Assembly: GCF_001865065.1 (NCBI RefSeq)
Contig: NZ_MJGN01000019.1
Coordinates: 1 to 32,070 of the forward strand
DNA: 32,070 nt
DNA from: Curtobacterium sp. MCBA15_008
Lineage (GTDB): Bacteria > Actinomycetota > Actinomycetes > Actinomycetales > Microbacteriaceae
Direction: 5' to 3'
Positions within the stretch are counted from its first letter, which is position 1, and each line of letters begins with the position of its first letter. The position numbers and the translations under genes were made by a program. The notes beneath the pieces were generated by a model, which saw only the letters and a list, made by a program, of their open reading frames with translations, did no database searches and was not told the origin of the DNA. Positions 8,078 to 14,455 of this stretch are shown in pieces.

Positions 8078-8096
8078 GCCCACCATCATCGCCCCG

Positions 8097-8139
8097 CGCA
8101 CGACGTCCTCCCTGGTACTGCCGGTCCCACCGTCGTGCG
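8097..8139. promoter_or_regulatory. candidate operator with spaced inverted half-sites
   Basis: CGCACGACG at 8097-8105 and CGTCGTGCG at 8131-8139 form 9-base inverted arms separated by 25 bases, with centres 34 bases (about three helical turns) apart. They lie between the divergent XRE regulator and the SDR gene. Spaced half-sites could bind a regulator dimer or two dimers. The alternative, a chance repeat in GC-rich DNA, cannot be excluded. Confidence 0.35.
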
Positions 8140-8179
8140 GTGCCTGGGGGAGCGCGGCGCTCGGGCGCAGGCTGGACGC

Positions 8180-8860
8180 ATGACAACGACACTCATCACC
8201 GGAGCCAACCGCAGCCTGGGACTCGAGACCGTCCGGCGCCTGGTCGAGGCGGGACACACCGTCCACGCCGGCATGCGCGACACCAGCCGCGGCGACGAGG
8301 CCCGTGCCCTCGGCGCCCACGTCGTCCAGCTCGACGTGACCGACCAGGACAGCATCGACCGCGCGGTCGCGGCCATCCCGGCGCTCGACGTCCTCGTGAA
8401 CAACGCCGGGGTGCTCGGCACCTCGTTCGGCGTGGACGACCTCGACGCCGACGCCATCGCCTCCGTGCTCGACACGAACGTCACCGGCGTGGTCCGGGTC
8501 ACCCAGGCGGCGCTGCCGAAGCTGCGGGCGTCGGCGAACCCGGTCATCGTGAACGTGGCGTCCGGCGTCGGCTTCGCCAGGTGGCTCACGACGCCCGGCC
8601 GCGACGAGTTCCCCGTGCCGTCGATCCCGTACGCGGCGTCGAAGGCCGCGCTCATCGCGCTGACCGTGCAGTACGCGAAGAACCTGCCCGGGTTCCGCGT
8701 GAACGCGAGCGACCCCGGGTACACCGCGACCGAGTTCAACGGGTTCGGCGGGCACCAGACCGTGACCGAGGGCACCGACGCGACGGTGGCGCTGGCCACG
8801 ATCGGGACGGACGGGCCGACGGGCGAGTTCCACGACCGCGAGGGCCGCGTCGAGTACTGA
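8180..8860 (+). CDS. short-chain dehydrogenase/reductase
   Basis: A 226-residue classical SDR oxidoreductase using NAD(P)H on an unknown carbonyl or alcohol. The cofactor motif TGANRSLGLE (Thr7, Gly8), the NNAGVLG structural motif, Ser128 in NVASGVGF, and Tyr151 and Lys155 in IPYAASKAAL make up the complete active site. The later SDPGYTATEFNG segment is typical of this group of small SDRs. The ATG at 8180 starts the protein just before the first beta strand. The arginine in TGANRS suggests preference for NADPH, a weak inference. It is divergent from the MmyB-type regulator, which probably controls it, and faces an ABC permease gene end to end across a GC-rich repeat. Confidence 0.92.
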   Translation: MTTTLITGANRSLGLETVRRLVEAGHTVHAGMRDTSRGDEARALGAHVVQLDVTDQDSIDRAVAAIPALDVLVNNAGVLGTSFGVDDLDADAIASVLDTNVTGVVRVTQAALPKLRASANPVIVNVASGVGFARWLTTPGRDEFPVPSIPYAASKAALIALTVQYAKNLPGFRVNASDPGYTATEFNGFGGHQTVTEGTDATVALATIGTDGPTGEFHDREGRVEY

Positions 8861-8877
8861 GCACCGCCTGCGGCGCC

Positions 8878-8953
8878 GCGCCGCGGGTCGGACCCCGGGC
8901 ACGGCGCCGCGGGTCGGGCCCCGGGGCACGGTGCCGCGAGTCGGTGCCGTGCC
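8878..8953. repeat. GC-rich imperfect tandem repeat, possible two-way terminator
   Basis: About 2.6 copies of a 26-27-base unit beginning GCGCCGCGGGTCGG lie at 8878-8903, 8904-8930 and 8931-8953. The third copy is diverged and pairs GGCACGG with CCGTGCC. It fills the space between the ends of two converging genes (the SDR and the ABC permease), so folded transcripts here could stop both. There is no U-run, which is usual in this base composition. Confidence 0.5.
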
Positions 8954-9910
8954 TCAGCCCTTCGTGCCCGTCGTGGCGATCCCCTCGACGAACTGCCGCT
9001 GCCCGATGAAGAACAGGATGATCATCGGCACCGTCGTGATCACCGATGCGGTCACGATGAGCTCCCAGTGGAACTCGCCGCCGAACCCGAACTGGTCGAC
9101 CATCGCCTTCAGCCCGCGCGGCACCGTGAAGGTCGACGAGTCGCGCAGGTAGATGAGCGGCTTCATCAGGTCGGTCCAGCTCGCCTGCGCCTCGAACAGC
9201 GCGGTCACGACGAGCGCCGGCTTGCAGAGCGGGAGGGCGACCGACCAGAACACCCGGAAGTTCCCGGCTCCGTCCACCGTCGCCGCGTCGAACGTGTCCC
9301 GGGGCAGCCCCAGGAAGAACTGGCGGAGCAGGAACACGTAGAACGCGGACCCGAACAGGTTGCCGGCCCACAGCGGGGTCAGCGTCCCCGACTGCCCGAG
9401 GGTGTTCCAGATCATGAACGTCGGGATCATCGTGACCGCGCCGGGCAGCATCATCGTCGCGAGGACCAGCCCGAACAGCAGGTTGCGCCCGCGGAACCGG
9501 AAGTACGCGAAGCCCCAGGCGACCATCGCCGAGGTGAACGTCACGGCCACGGTGGCGAGCAGGGTGACGACGAGCGTGTTCACGATCCACAACGCCATCG
9601 GTGCCGTCTGCCAGATCGTCACGTAGTTGTCGAACGTGAACGTGCGGGGGATCAGGGCGTTGTCGAACACCTGGCTGCGTGGCTTGAACGACGCGCTCAC
9701 CAGCCAGAGGAACGGGTACAGGAACACGACGGCGCAGACGACCAGCGCGGCGACCGTCAGCCCGCGGCGCCAGCCGCGGCCGGAGCCGCGGTCGGGGCGG
9801 ACCGCGGCGACGGCACCGGCCCGCACCGAGCGGGGTGGGACCGGCCCGGCGCCGACGCCGGCCGTCGTGTCGGGGGAGGCCGCGCCTCCAGGCAGGGTCC
9901 CGGCGCTCAT
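8954..9910 (-). CDS. sugar ABC transporter permease (MalG-type)
   Basis: A 318-residue inner-membrane permease of the CUT1 carbohydrate importers. The first 60 residues are Pro/Ala/Arg-rich and cytoplasmic; six transmembrane helices follow. The EAA loop that contacts the ATPase is visible around DTFDAATVDGAGNFRVFWSVALPLCKPAL. Length is normal after allowing for the N-terminal extension. The ATG at 9910 overlaps the stop of the upstream permease (ATGA), so they are translationally coupled. It is the last gene of a binding protein-permease-permease operon. No ATPase is encoded; in actinobacteria such importers commonly share an MsiK-like ATPase, which is a family-level inference. Substrate unknown. 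Confidence 0.93.
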   Translation of the reverse strand: MSAGTLPGGAASPDTTAGVGAGPVPPRSVRAGAVAAVRPDRGSGRGWRRGLTVAALVVCAVVFLYPFLWLVSASFKPRSQVFDNALIPRTFTFDNYVTIWQTAPMALWIVNTLVVTLLATVAVTFTSAMVAWGFAYFRFRGRNLLFGLVLATMMLPGAVTMIPTFMIWNTLGQSGTLTPLWAGNLFGSAFYVFLLRQFFLGLPRDTFDAATVDGAGNFRVFWSVALPLCKPALVVTALFEAQASWTDLMKPLIYLRDSSTFTVPRGLKAMVDQFGFGGEFHWELIVTASVITTVPMIILFFIGQRQFVEGIATTGTKG

Positions 9911-10890
9911 GCGTCACCGCCTTCGTAGTGGACGAGCCGTCGCGAGACGCGGATCTGGACGATCGTGACCGCGAGGATGATGACGAACAGCACCCAGGCC
10001 ATCGCCGAGGCGAAGCCCATGTGCAGGTACTCGAATCCCTGCTGGAACAGGTAGATGACGTAGAACAGGGCCGCGTCGTTGCCGTAGGCGGAGCTCGACG
10101 CCCCGAAGAACGCGGTGTACGACTCGGTGAACGTCTGGAACGACGCGATCGTGGTGACCACCGTCACGAAGAAGACGGTCGGACTGATCAGGGGGAGCGT
10201 CACCCGGAGCGTCCGCTGCCAGGGGCCCGCGCCGTCGAGGGTCGCCGCCTCGAGCAGGTCGGTCGGGACGGCGCGGAGGGCGGCGAGGAAGATGACCACG
10301 CTCGCGCCCACGGTCCAGAGGCTCATGATGACGAGACCGGGCTTCACCCACGCGGGGTCGGTGGTCCACGCCGGTCCGTCGATGCCGACCAGCGCCAGCG
10401 CACGGTTCACCAGGCCGTCCTGCCCGTTGAACACCAGGAGGAACAGGGCGCCGACCGCCACCGCCGGGGTCATCTTCGGCAGGAAGAAGACCGTCCGGAA
10501 GAAGCCGGACGACCGACCGGCGCGGGCCAGCAGCAGCGCGAGCGCGAGGGACACCAGGACGTGCGCCGGCACCTCGAGCACCGTGTAGAGCACCGTGTTG
10601 CCGAGCGAGAGGGCGACCTTCGGGTCCTGGAAGAGCTCGACGTAGTTGTCCCAGCCGACCCAGCGGGCCGCGTGCAGGACGTCGTAGTCGGTCATCGACA
10701 GCCACGCGCTCTGCAGGATCGGCCAGAGGGTGAAGACGAGGAAGCCGATGATCCAGGGGCTGATGAAGAGCAGGGCGCTGGTGGCCTCGCGGCGGCGCCG
10801 TCGGCGGACGCCGGGCCGGGCCGGCGGCGCGGGAGTGGGCCGCTCCGCTCCGGGCGGCGTGGCCGCCGCGGGGCGCTGGATCGTGGTCAT
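9907..10890 (-). CDS. sugar ABC transporter permease (MalF-type)
   Basis: A 327-residue CUT1 permease, partner of the downstream MalG-type subunit. A short basic Pro-rich N-terminus (RPGVRRRRRREAT) precedes six membrane helices; the first is LLFISPWIIGFLVFTLWPIL. The ATPase-contacting loop reads DLLEAATLDGAGPWQRTLRVTLPLISP. The ATG at 10890 is preceded by GGAAGGA and overlaps the stop codon of the binding-protein gene by four bases. The three genes form one transcript with coupled translation. Substrate cannot be told from the sequence, but the gene order matches importers for oligosaccharides or glycosides. Confidence 0.94.
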   Translation of the reverse strand: MTTIQRPAAATPPGAERPTPAPPARPGVRRRRRREATSALLFISPWIIGFLVFTLWPILQSAWLSMTDYDVLHAARWVGWDNYVELFQDPKVALSLGNTVLYTVLEVPAHVLVSLALALLLARAGRSSGFFRTVFFLPKMTPAVAVGALFLLVFNGQDGLVNRALALVGIDGPAWTTDPAWVKPGLVIMSLWTVGASVVIFLAALRAVPTDLLEAATLDGAGPWQRTLRVTLPLISPTVFFVTVVTTIASFQTFTESYTAFFGASSSAYGNDAALFYVIYLFQQGFEYLHMGFASAMAWVLFVIILAVTIVQIRVSRRLVHYEGGDA

Positions 10891-12308
10891 CGTCGTCCTT
10901 CCTCGGCCCAGGCGTCGTCGAGCGCCCGCTGGGCCACCTGCTGCGCACGGGCCATCGCGCGCTCCGGGGTGTCCTGCCCGTTGAGCACGCTGTTCACCCC
11001 GTCCTGCCACGCCTTCGCGAACTCGGCCGCCGCGGGGTTCGCCGGGGCCGAGACCGCTCGGTCGTTCGCCGTGTAGATCGCCCGGACGGCCTGGACCCAC
11101 TGGTCGTCGGACGACCGGCCCTGCGCCGACGCCTGGTCGAGTGCGAGCCGCTCGATGCGGGCGTCCGCCGTGCGGTTCGCGGTCAGCAGGCCCGTGAACT
11201 GCTTGTGGGTCTTCGCGCCCTCCCGGATCCGCGCCTTCGCGGCGTCGAGCCACGCGTCGACGCTCGTCATCGTCACCGCGTACCGGCAGGCGAGTTGCGG
11301 GTCGCGGGCGTTGACCGGGACCGCCCAGGCGCTGCCGCCGGCGAACGCGATCGGCTGCCCCTTCCGGTCGCGGAACGCGTCGAACTGCAGGCGCACGTCG
11401 GGGCTGACGTCCTCGAGCACGTTGACGTACCAGTTGTCCATCGGCTCGGCGCCGAGCTTCCCCGCGGCGAACGGGTTGTCCTCGCCGAACAGGTCGGCCG
11501 CGTCCCGCACCGCCTTCACCCGGTCGAAGCCGCCCTCGGGCTCGGTCAGCGAGACCGCGTGCGCGAGGGCCTCGACCACGGCCGGGTCGTCGAGCTGCGC
11601 CGTCCGTCCGTCCTCCGAGATCGGCCGGGTACCGTTCGCCAGGGTCCAGAGCCAGAAGAAGTCCGGCAGCTTCGCGTCGACCCCCACCACGTCGAGGCGC
11701 TTGCCGGTCGTCCGGGTCATCGCCTCGTTCGCCGCCGTCATCGCCGACCAGTCCGAGCCGTTCACGTCCGCCATCGACAGCCCCGACCGGTCGAGCAGGT
11801 CCGTCGACGCCATCGCGATCTGCAGCTGGTTGAACTCGGGGACGCCGTAGACGTGCCCGCCGTGCGAGACCTGGGCCACCGCGGAGTCGCGGAACTGCGC
11901 CGTGTCGGTGTCCGAACCGGCGAGGCACCGGTCGAGGGGGAGGAGCGCACCCTGCGTGGCGAGGGACCCGATGTCGTCGCGCGAGGCGTAGACGAGGTCC
12001 GGTGGGTCGCCGGCCGCGACCGCGGACAGGAACGTCTGGGTGTCGAGCGCGCCCTCCGCCATCGAGACGCGGACGTCCCCGCCGAGGGCGGCCCGGGCGT
12101 CGCGGTCGCGGACCGTCGCGACGTCGTCACCGAGGCCGAAGCCCATCACGTCGAGGGTGCCGGTGAGGTGGGCGTCGAGCGAGTAGTCCACGTCGCGGTC
12201 GTCGCGCGGCTGGATGCCGGAGGCGCAGCCCCCGAGGACGAGGGCGATCACCGCCGCGGTGCCGAGGGCTGTGGTGGTGGTCGTCGTCTGCTTCCGGCGC
12301 ACGGACAC
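10887..12308 (-). CDS. lipoprotein sugar-binding protein of ABC importer
   Basis: A 473-residue extracellular solute-binding protein (family 1) with a lipoprotein signal peptide: basic MSVRRKQ, hydrophobic core, and lipobox LVLGGC with Cys28 as lipid-attachment site. The start is a GTG at 12308 preceded by GGAGGA. Residues further on show the usual binding-protein features, including GVPEFNQLQIAMASTDLLD and a helical C-terminal lobe. It heads the three-gene importer operon ending at 8954. There is no adjacent regulator, glycosidase or ATPase, so neither substrate nor control can be deduced. The 163-base gap upstream has no gene; it holds a 14-base palindrome, GGGGGCCGGCCCCC at 12429-12442, which may belong to the terminator of the acetyltransferase gene. 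Confidence 0.92.
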   Translation of the reverse strand: MSVRRKQTTTTTTALGTAAVIALVLGGCASGIQPRDDRDVDYSLDAHLTGTLDVMGFGLGDDVATVRDRDARAALGGDVRVSMAEGALDTQTFLSAVAAGDPPDLVYASRDDIGSLATQGALLPLDRCLAGSDTDTAQFRDSAVAQVSHGGHVYGVPEFNQLQIAMASTDLLDRSGLSMADVNGSDWSAMTAANEAMTRTTGKRLDVVGVDAKLPDFFWLWTLANGTRPISEDGRTAQLDDPAVVEALAHAVSLTEPEGGFDRVKAVRDAADLFGEDNPFAAGKLGAEPMDNWYVNVLEDVSPDVRLQFDAFRDRKGQPIAFAGGSAWAVPVNARDPQLACRYAVTMTSVDAWLDAAKARIREGAKTHKQFTGLLTANRTADARIERLALDQASAQGRSSDDQWVQAVRAIYTANDRAVSAPANPAAAEFAKAWQDGVNSVLNGQDTPERAMARAQQVAQRALDDAWAEEGRR

Positions 12309-12471
12309 CGTTCCTCCATCCCCGCACCCGCCGTTGGGCGCGACCCCTGCCCCTCCTTCTACCGGGGTTCGGCGGCCGGGGGACCGGCGCGGGCGCGTGG
12401 CCCGCGCTCCGTGGACAAGCGCGGCCCCGGGGGCCGGCCCCCACCTCAGCTGTGCTCCGTCGACCAGCGGG

Positions 12472-12909
12472 TCAGTCGTGCACGTCGGCCCCGAAGCCGG
12501 GGCCGGGCCGCATCATCCACCCGTCGGCGTCCGGCAGCGGCCGGAACCCGAACCGCTCGTAGAGGCCGTGCGCATCGGCCGTGAACAGCGCGAACCGCTT
12601 CAGCCCGAGCGGCTCGATCGCCGCCGTAACGCCCTGCACCAGCGCGACGCCGACACCGCGCCCGCGGGTGTCCGGGTCGACGAAGACGTCGGCGAGCCAG
12701 CCGAAGGTCACACCGTCCGTGATGACGCGGGCGTACCCGAGCTGCTGCCCGGTGGCGTCGTCGTACACGCCGAAGTTCCGCGACCCCGCGATGAACGCCT
12801 CCTGCGTGGCGCGGTCGCGTCCGCGGGCCCAGTAGGACTCCTCGCTCAGCCAGCGGTGCACACGGGCGACGTCGAGGTCGGCGGGGTCGTCGGAGAAGCG
12901 CAGTCCCAT
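12472..12909 (-). CDS. GNAT-family N-acetyltransferase
   Basis: A 145-residue acetyltransferase of the GNAT fold, which moves an acetyl group from acetyl-CoA to an amine. The acetyl-CoA motif A is clear in WLADVFVDPDTRGRGVGVAL, with the RGRGVG pyrophosphate loop, followed by the C-terminal ALFTADAHGLYERFGFRP segment typical of the family. The ATG at 12909 follows GGGCGG at a short distance and gives MGLRFSDDPADL. The substrate is not evident. It is in the same direction as the ABC importer downstream but separated by 163 bases, and divergent from the alcohol dehydrogenase across 252 bases of low-complexity GC-rich sequence in which I see no gene. Confidence 0.9.
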   Translation of the reverse strand: MGLRFSDDPADLDVARVHRWLSEESYWARGRDRATQEAFIAGSRNFGVYDDATGQQLGYARVITDGVTFGWLADVFVDPDTRGRGVGVALVQGVTAAIEPLGLKRFALFTADAHGLYERFGFRPLPDADGWMMRPGPGFGADVHD

Positions 12910-13161
12910 CCGCCCAGTGAACCGGGGGTCCGGTCCCGGGACAACGGCCGATCCCGCCACGGTGGACCCCGGCAGCGTCGCCGGCGTGGTCACCGGCAGC
13001 GCGGCCGGTGTCGTCAGCGGCGTCGTCGCCGGCCTGGAGGCCCGGGGTGCGTCCGCCCCGTCGCCTCCGTCAAACGGGCGGTCGGGTGGCGACGGGCGCG
13101 TGTCGGCTCGGCCGTGGGGCGCGTGCCCCTGACCCGGTCGAGCCTCTGTCAGGATGACCGG

Positions 13162-14193
13162 ATGCGCGCAGTGCAGTACGACCGGTTCGGTGCCGTCCCC
13201 GCCATCGTCGACCTCCCCGACCCCGTCGCCCCGGAGGACGGGGTCGTCGTGCGCGTCGCCGCCACCGGTGTGTGCCGGAGCGACTGGCACGCCTGGAAGG
13301 GACACGACGACTCCGTCCGCCTGCCGCACGTGCCGGGTCACGAGTTCGCCGGGGTCGTCTCCTCGACCGGGTCGGCGGTGACGCGCTTCTCGGTCGGCGA
13401 CCGGGTGACCGCGCCGTTCGTCTTCGCGTGCGGCACCTGCGCGGAGTGCCGGGCCGGCGCCACCCAGGTGTGCACGCGCCAGCAACAGCCGGGCTTCACC
13501 CTGCCCGGCTCGTACGCCGAGTCCGTGGTGGTGCCGCACGCCGACGTGAACCTCGTCGGGCTGCCCGACGCCGTCGGCTTCGCCGAGGCCGCGGGACTCG
13601 GCTGCCGCTTCGGCACGGCGTACCACGCGCTGCACGCCCGCGGACGGGTGGCCGAGGGGGAGTGGGTCGCGGTCTTCGGGTGCGGTGGCGTCGGCCTGTC
13701 GACCGTCATCGTGGCCGTCGCGGCCGGCGCCCGGGTCATCGCGACCGACGTCGCACCCGCCGCCCTGGCACGGGCCGAGGCGCTCGGAGCCGTCGTGGTC
13801 CCGATGGACGCCGACGTCGTCGCCACCGTGCGGGCCCACACCGACGGTGGCGCGCACGTCTCGGTCGACGCGTTCGGCAGCCGTGCGACCTCCGTCGCCG
13901 CCGTCGCCTCGCTGCGTCCGCGAGGGCGGCACGTGCAGGTCGGGCTGCTGCTCGACGACGAGGCGACGCCCGCGATCCCGATGGGCCGCGTGATCGCGGA
14001 GGAGCTCGAGCTGCTCGGCAGCCACGGGATCGCCGTGGGTGAGTACGCCGCGATGCTCGACGACGTCGTCACCGGACGGCTGCGACCGGCGGAGTCGATC
14101 GGTCGGACGATCGGCTTCGAGGACCTCCCGGCCGCGCTCGTCGCGATGGACGGGCCAGCCACCTCGGCGGGCATGACCGTCGCAGTCGTCTGA
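13162..14193 (+). CDS. zinc-dependent alcohol dehydrogenase
   Basis: A 343-residue medium-chain dehydrogenase oxidising an alcohol or reducing an aldehyde with NAD(P). Catalytic-zinc ligands are Cys38, His60 and Glu61 (GVCRSDWH and VPGHEFAG). The structural-zinc loop has four cysteines at 90, 93, 96 and 104 (CGTCAECRAGATQVC). The nucleotide fold has VFGCGGVGLS. These are the features of zinc ADHs such as AdhT or AdhP-like enzymes; the exact substrate is open. The ATG at 13162 gives the usual start MRAVQYDRFG. The last five codons and the TGA stop lie in a 17-base tandem repeat, so the C-terminus and stop may have been shaped by repeat slippage. Confidence 0.94.
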   Translation: MRAVQYDRFGAVPAIVDLPDPVAPEDGVVVRVAATGVCRSDWHAWKGHDDSVRLPHVPGHEFAGVVSSTGSAVTRFSVGDRVTAPFVFACGTCAECRAGATQVCTRQQQPGFTLPGSYAESVVVPHADVNLVGLPDAVGFAEAAGLGCRFGTAYHALHARGRVAEGEWVAVFGCGGVGLSTVIVAVAAGARVIATDVAPAALARAEALGAVVVPMDADVVATVRAHTDGGAHVSVDAFGSRATSVAAVASLRPRGRHVQVGLLLDDEATPAIPMGRVIAEELELLGSHGIAVGEYAAMLDDVVTGRLRPAESIGRTIGFEDLPAALVAMDGPATSAGMTVAVV

Positions 14194-14236
14194 CCGTCGC
14201 AGTCGTCTGACCGTCACAGTCGTCTGACCGTCGCGC
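14174..14236 (+). repeat. 17-bp tandem repeat spanning the dehydrogenase stop codon
   Basis: The unit TGACCGTCGCAGTCGTC occurs at 14174-14190 and 14191-14207 exactly, at 14208-14224 with one change (CACAG for CGCAG), and in part from 14225. The unit begins with TGA; the second copy supplies the stop codon of the dehydrogenase. The unit length is not a multiple of three, so copy-number change would alter downstream frame but not the encoded end of the protein. Confidence 0.9.
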
Positions 14237-14253
14237 TCGGCAGCGGGATCACC

Positions 14254-14278
14254 CGGACCGGGCGGTGTCACCGGTCCG
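14254..14278 (+). terminator. hairpin after the alcohol dehydrogenase
   Basis: CGGACCGG at 14254-14261 pairs with CCGGTCCG at 14271-14278 over a 9-base loop, a perfect 8-base GC-rich stem 60 bases after the dehydrogenase stop. No U-run follows. It is a reasonable intrinsic terminator for a high-GC actinobacterium and lies just before the signal-peptide coding region of the next gene. Confidence 0.45.
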
Positions 14279-14299
14279 CCGATCGGTCAGCGTGGCCGG

Positions 14300-14455
14300 A
14301 TTGCACACGAGCACCAGGGCCGGCAGGCCGACCGACGTCCGATCGGCGGCCGAAGTCGCGCGCTGACCGCCGTCCTCGTCGCAGGAGTTCTGGTCGTCAC
14401 GTCCGGTCTCGCCCTCGTCGGCCCGGTCGAACCGGCTCGAGCCGCGGTCGAGGCC
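14300..14455 (+). other. in-frame signal-peptide coding region lacking a normal start codon
   Basis: The frame of the surface protein at 14456 stays open upstream to a TGA near 14226. It encodes an obvious secretion signal: a basic stretch (RRPIGGRSRA), a hydrophobic core (LTAVLVAGVLVVTSGLALVG) and a plausible cleavage site after EPARA. Yet no ATG, GTG or TTG exists in this frame before 14456. An ATT at 14300 or CTG at 14363 are the only near-starts. A TTG at 14301 and a GTG at 14292 lie one frame off and run into TGA at 14364. A non-standard start, a recent one-base frameshift or a sequence error are the alternatives. Confidence 0.7.

Noticed and set aside
9872..9890. Palindrome GGAGGCCGCGCCTCC resembling the terminator hairpins
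   Set aside because: It lies inside the N-terminal coding part of a permease, so a terminator role is unlikely; it may be chance in GC-rich DNA.
12429..12442. GGGGGCCGGCCCCC palindrome as an operator of the orphan importer
   Set aside because: Pure G/C palindromes are common here, and it is as close to the end of the acetyltransferase gene as to the importer; no second copy is seen.
12917..13132. A 71-residue plus-strand frame rich in Gly, Ala and Val in the gap before the alcohol dehydrogenase
   Set aside because: Low-complexity repeats of GTC/GGC, GTG start without a ribosome binding site, no recognisable fold.
12910..14271. Upstream extension of the acetyltransferase frame on the minus strand
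   Set aside because: It runs antisense to the intact alcohol dehydrogenase; the GNAT domain begins at the ATG at 12909.
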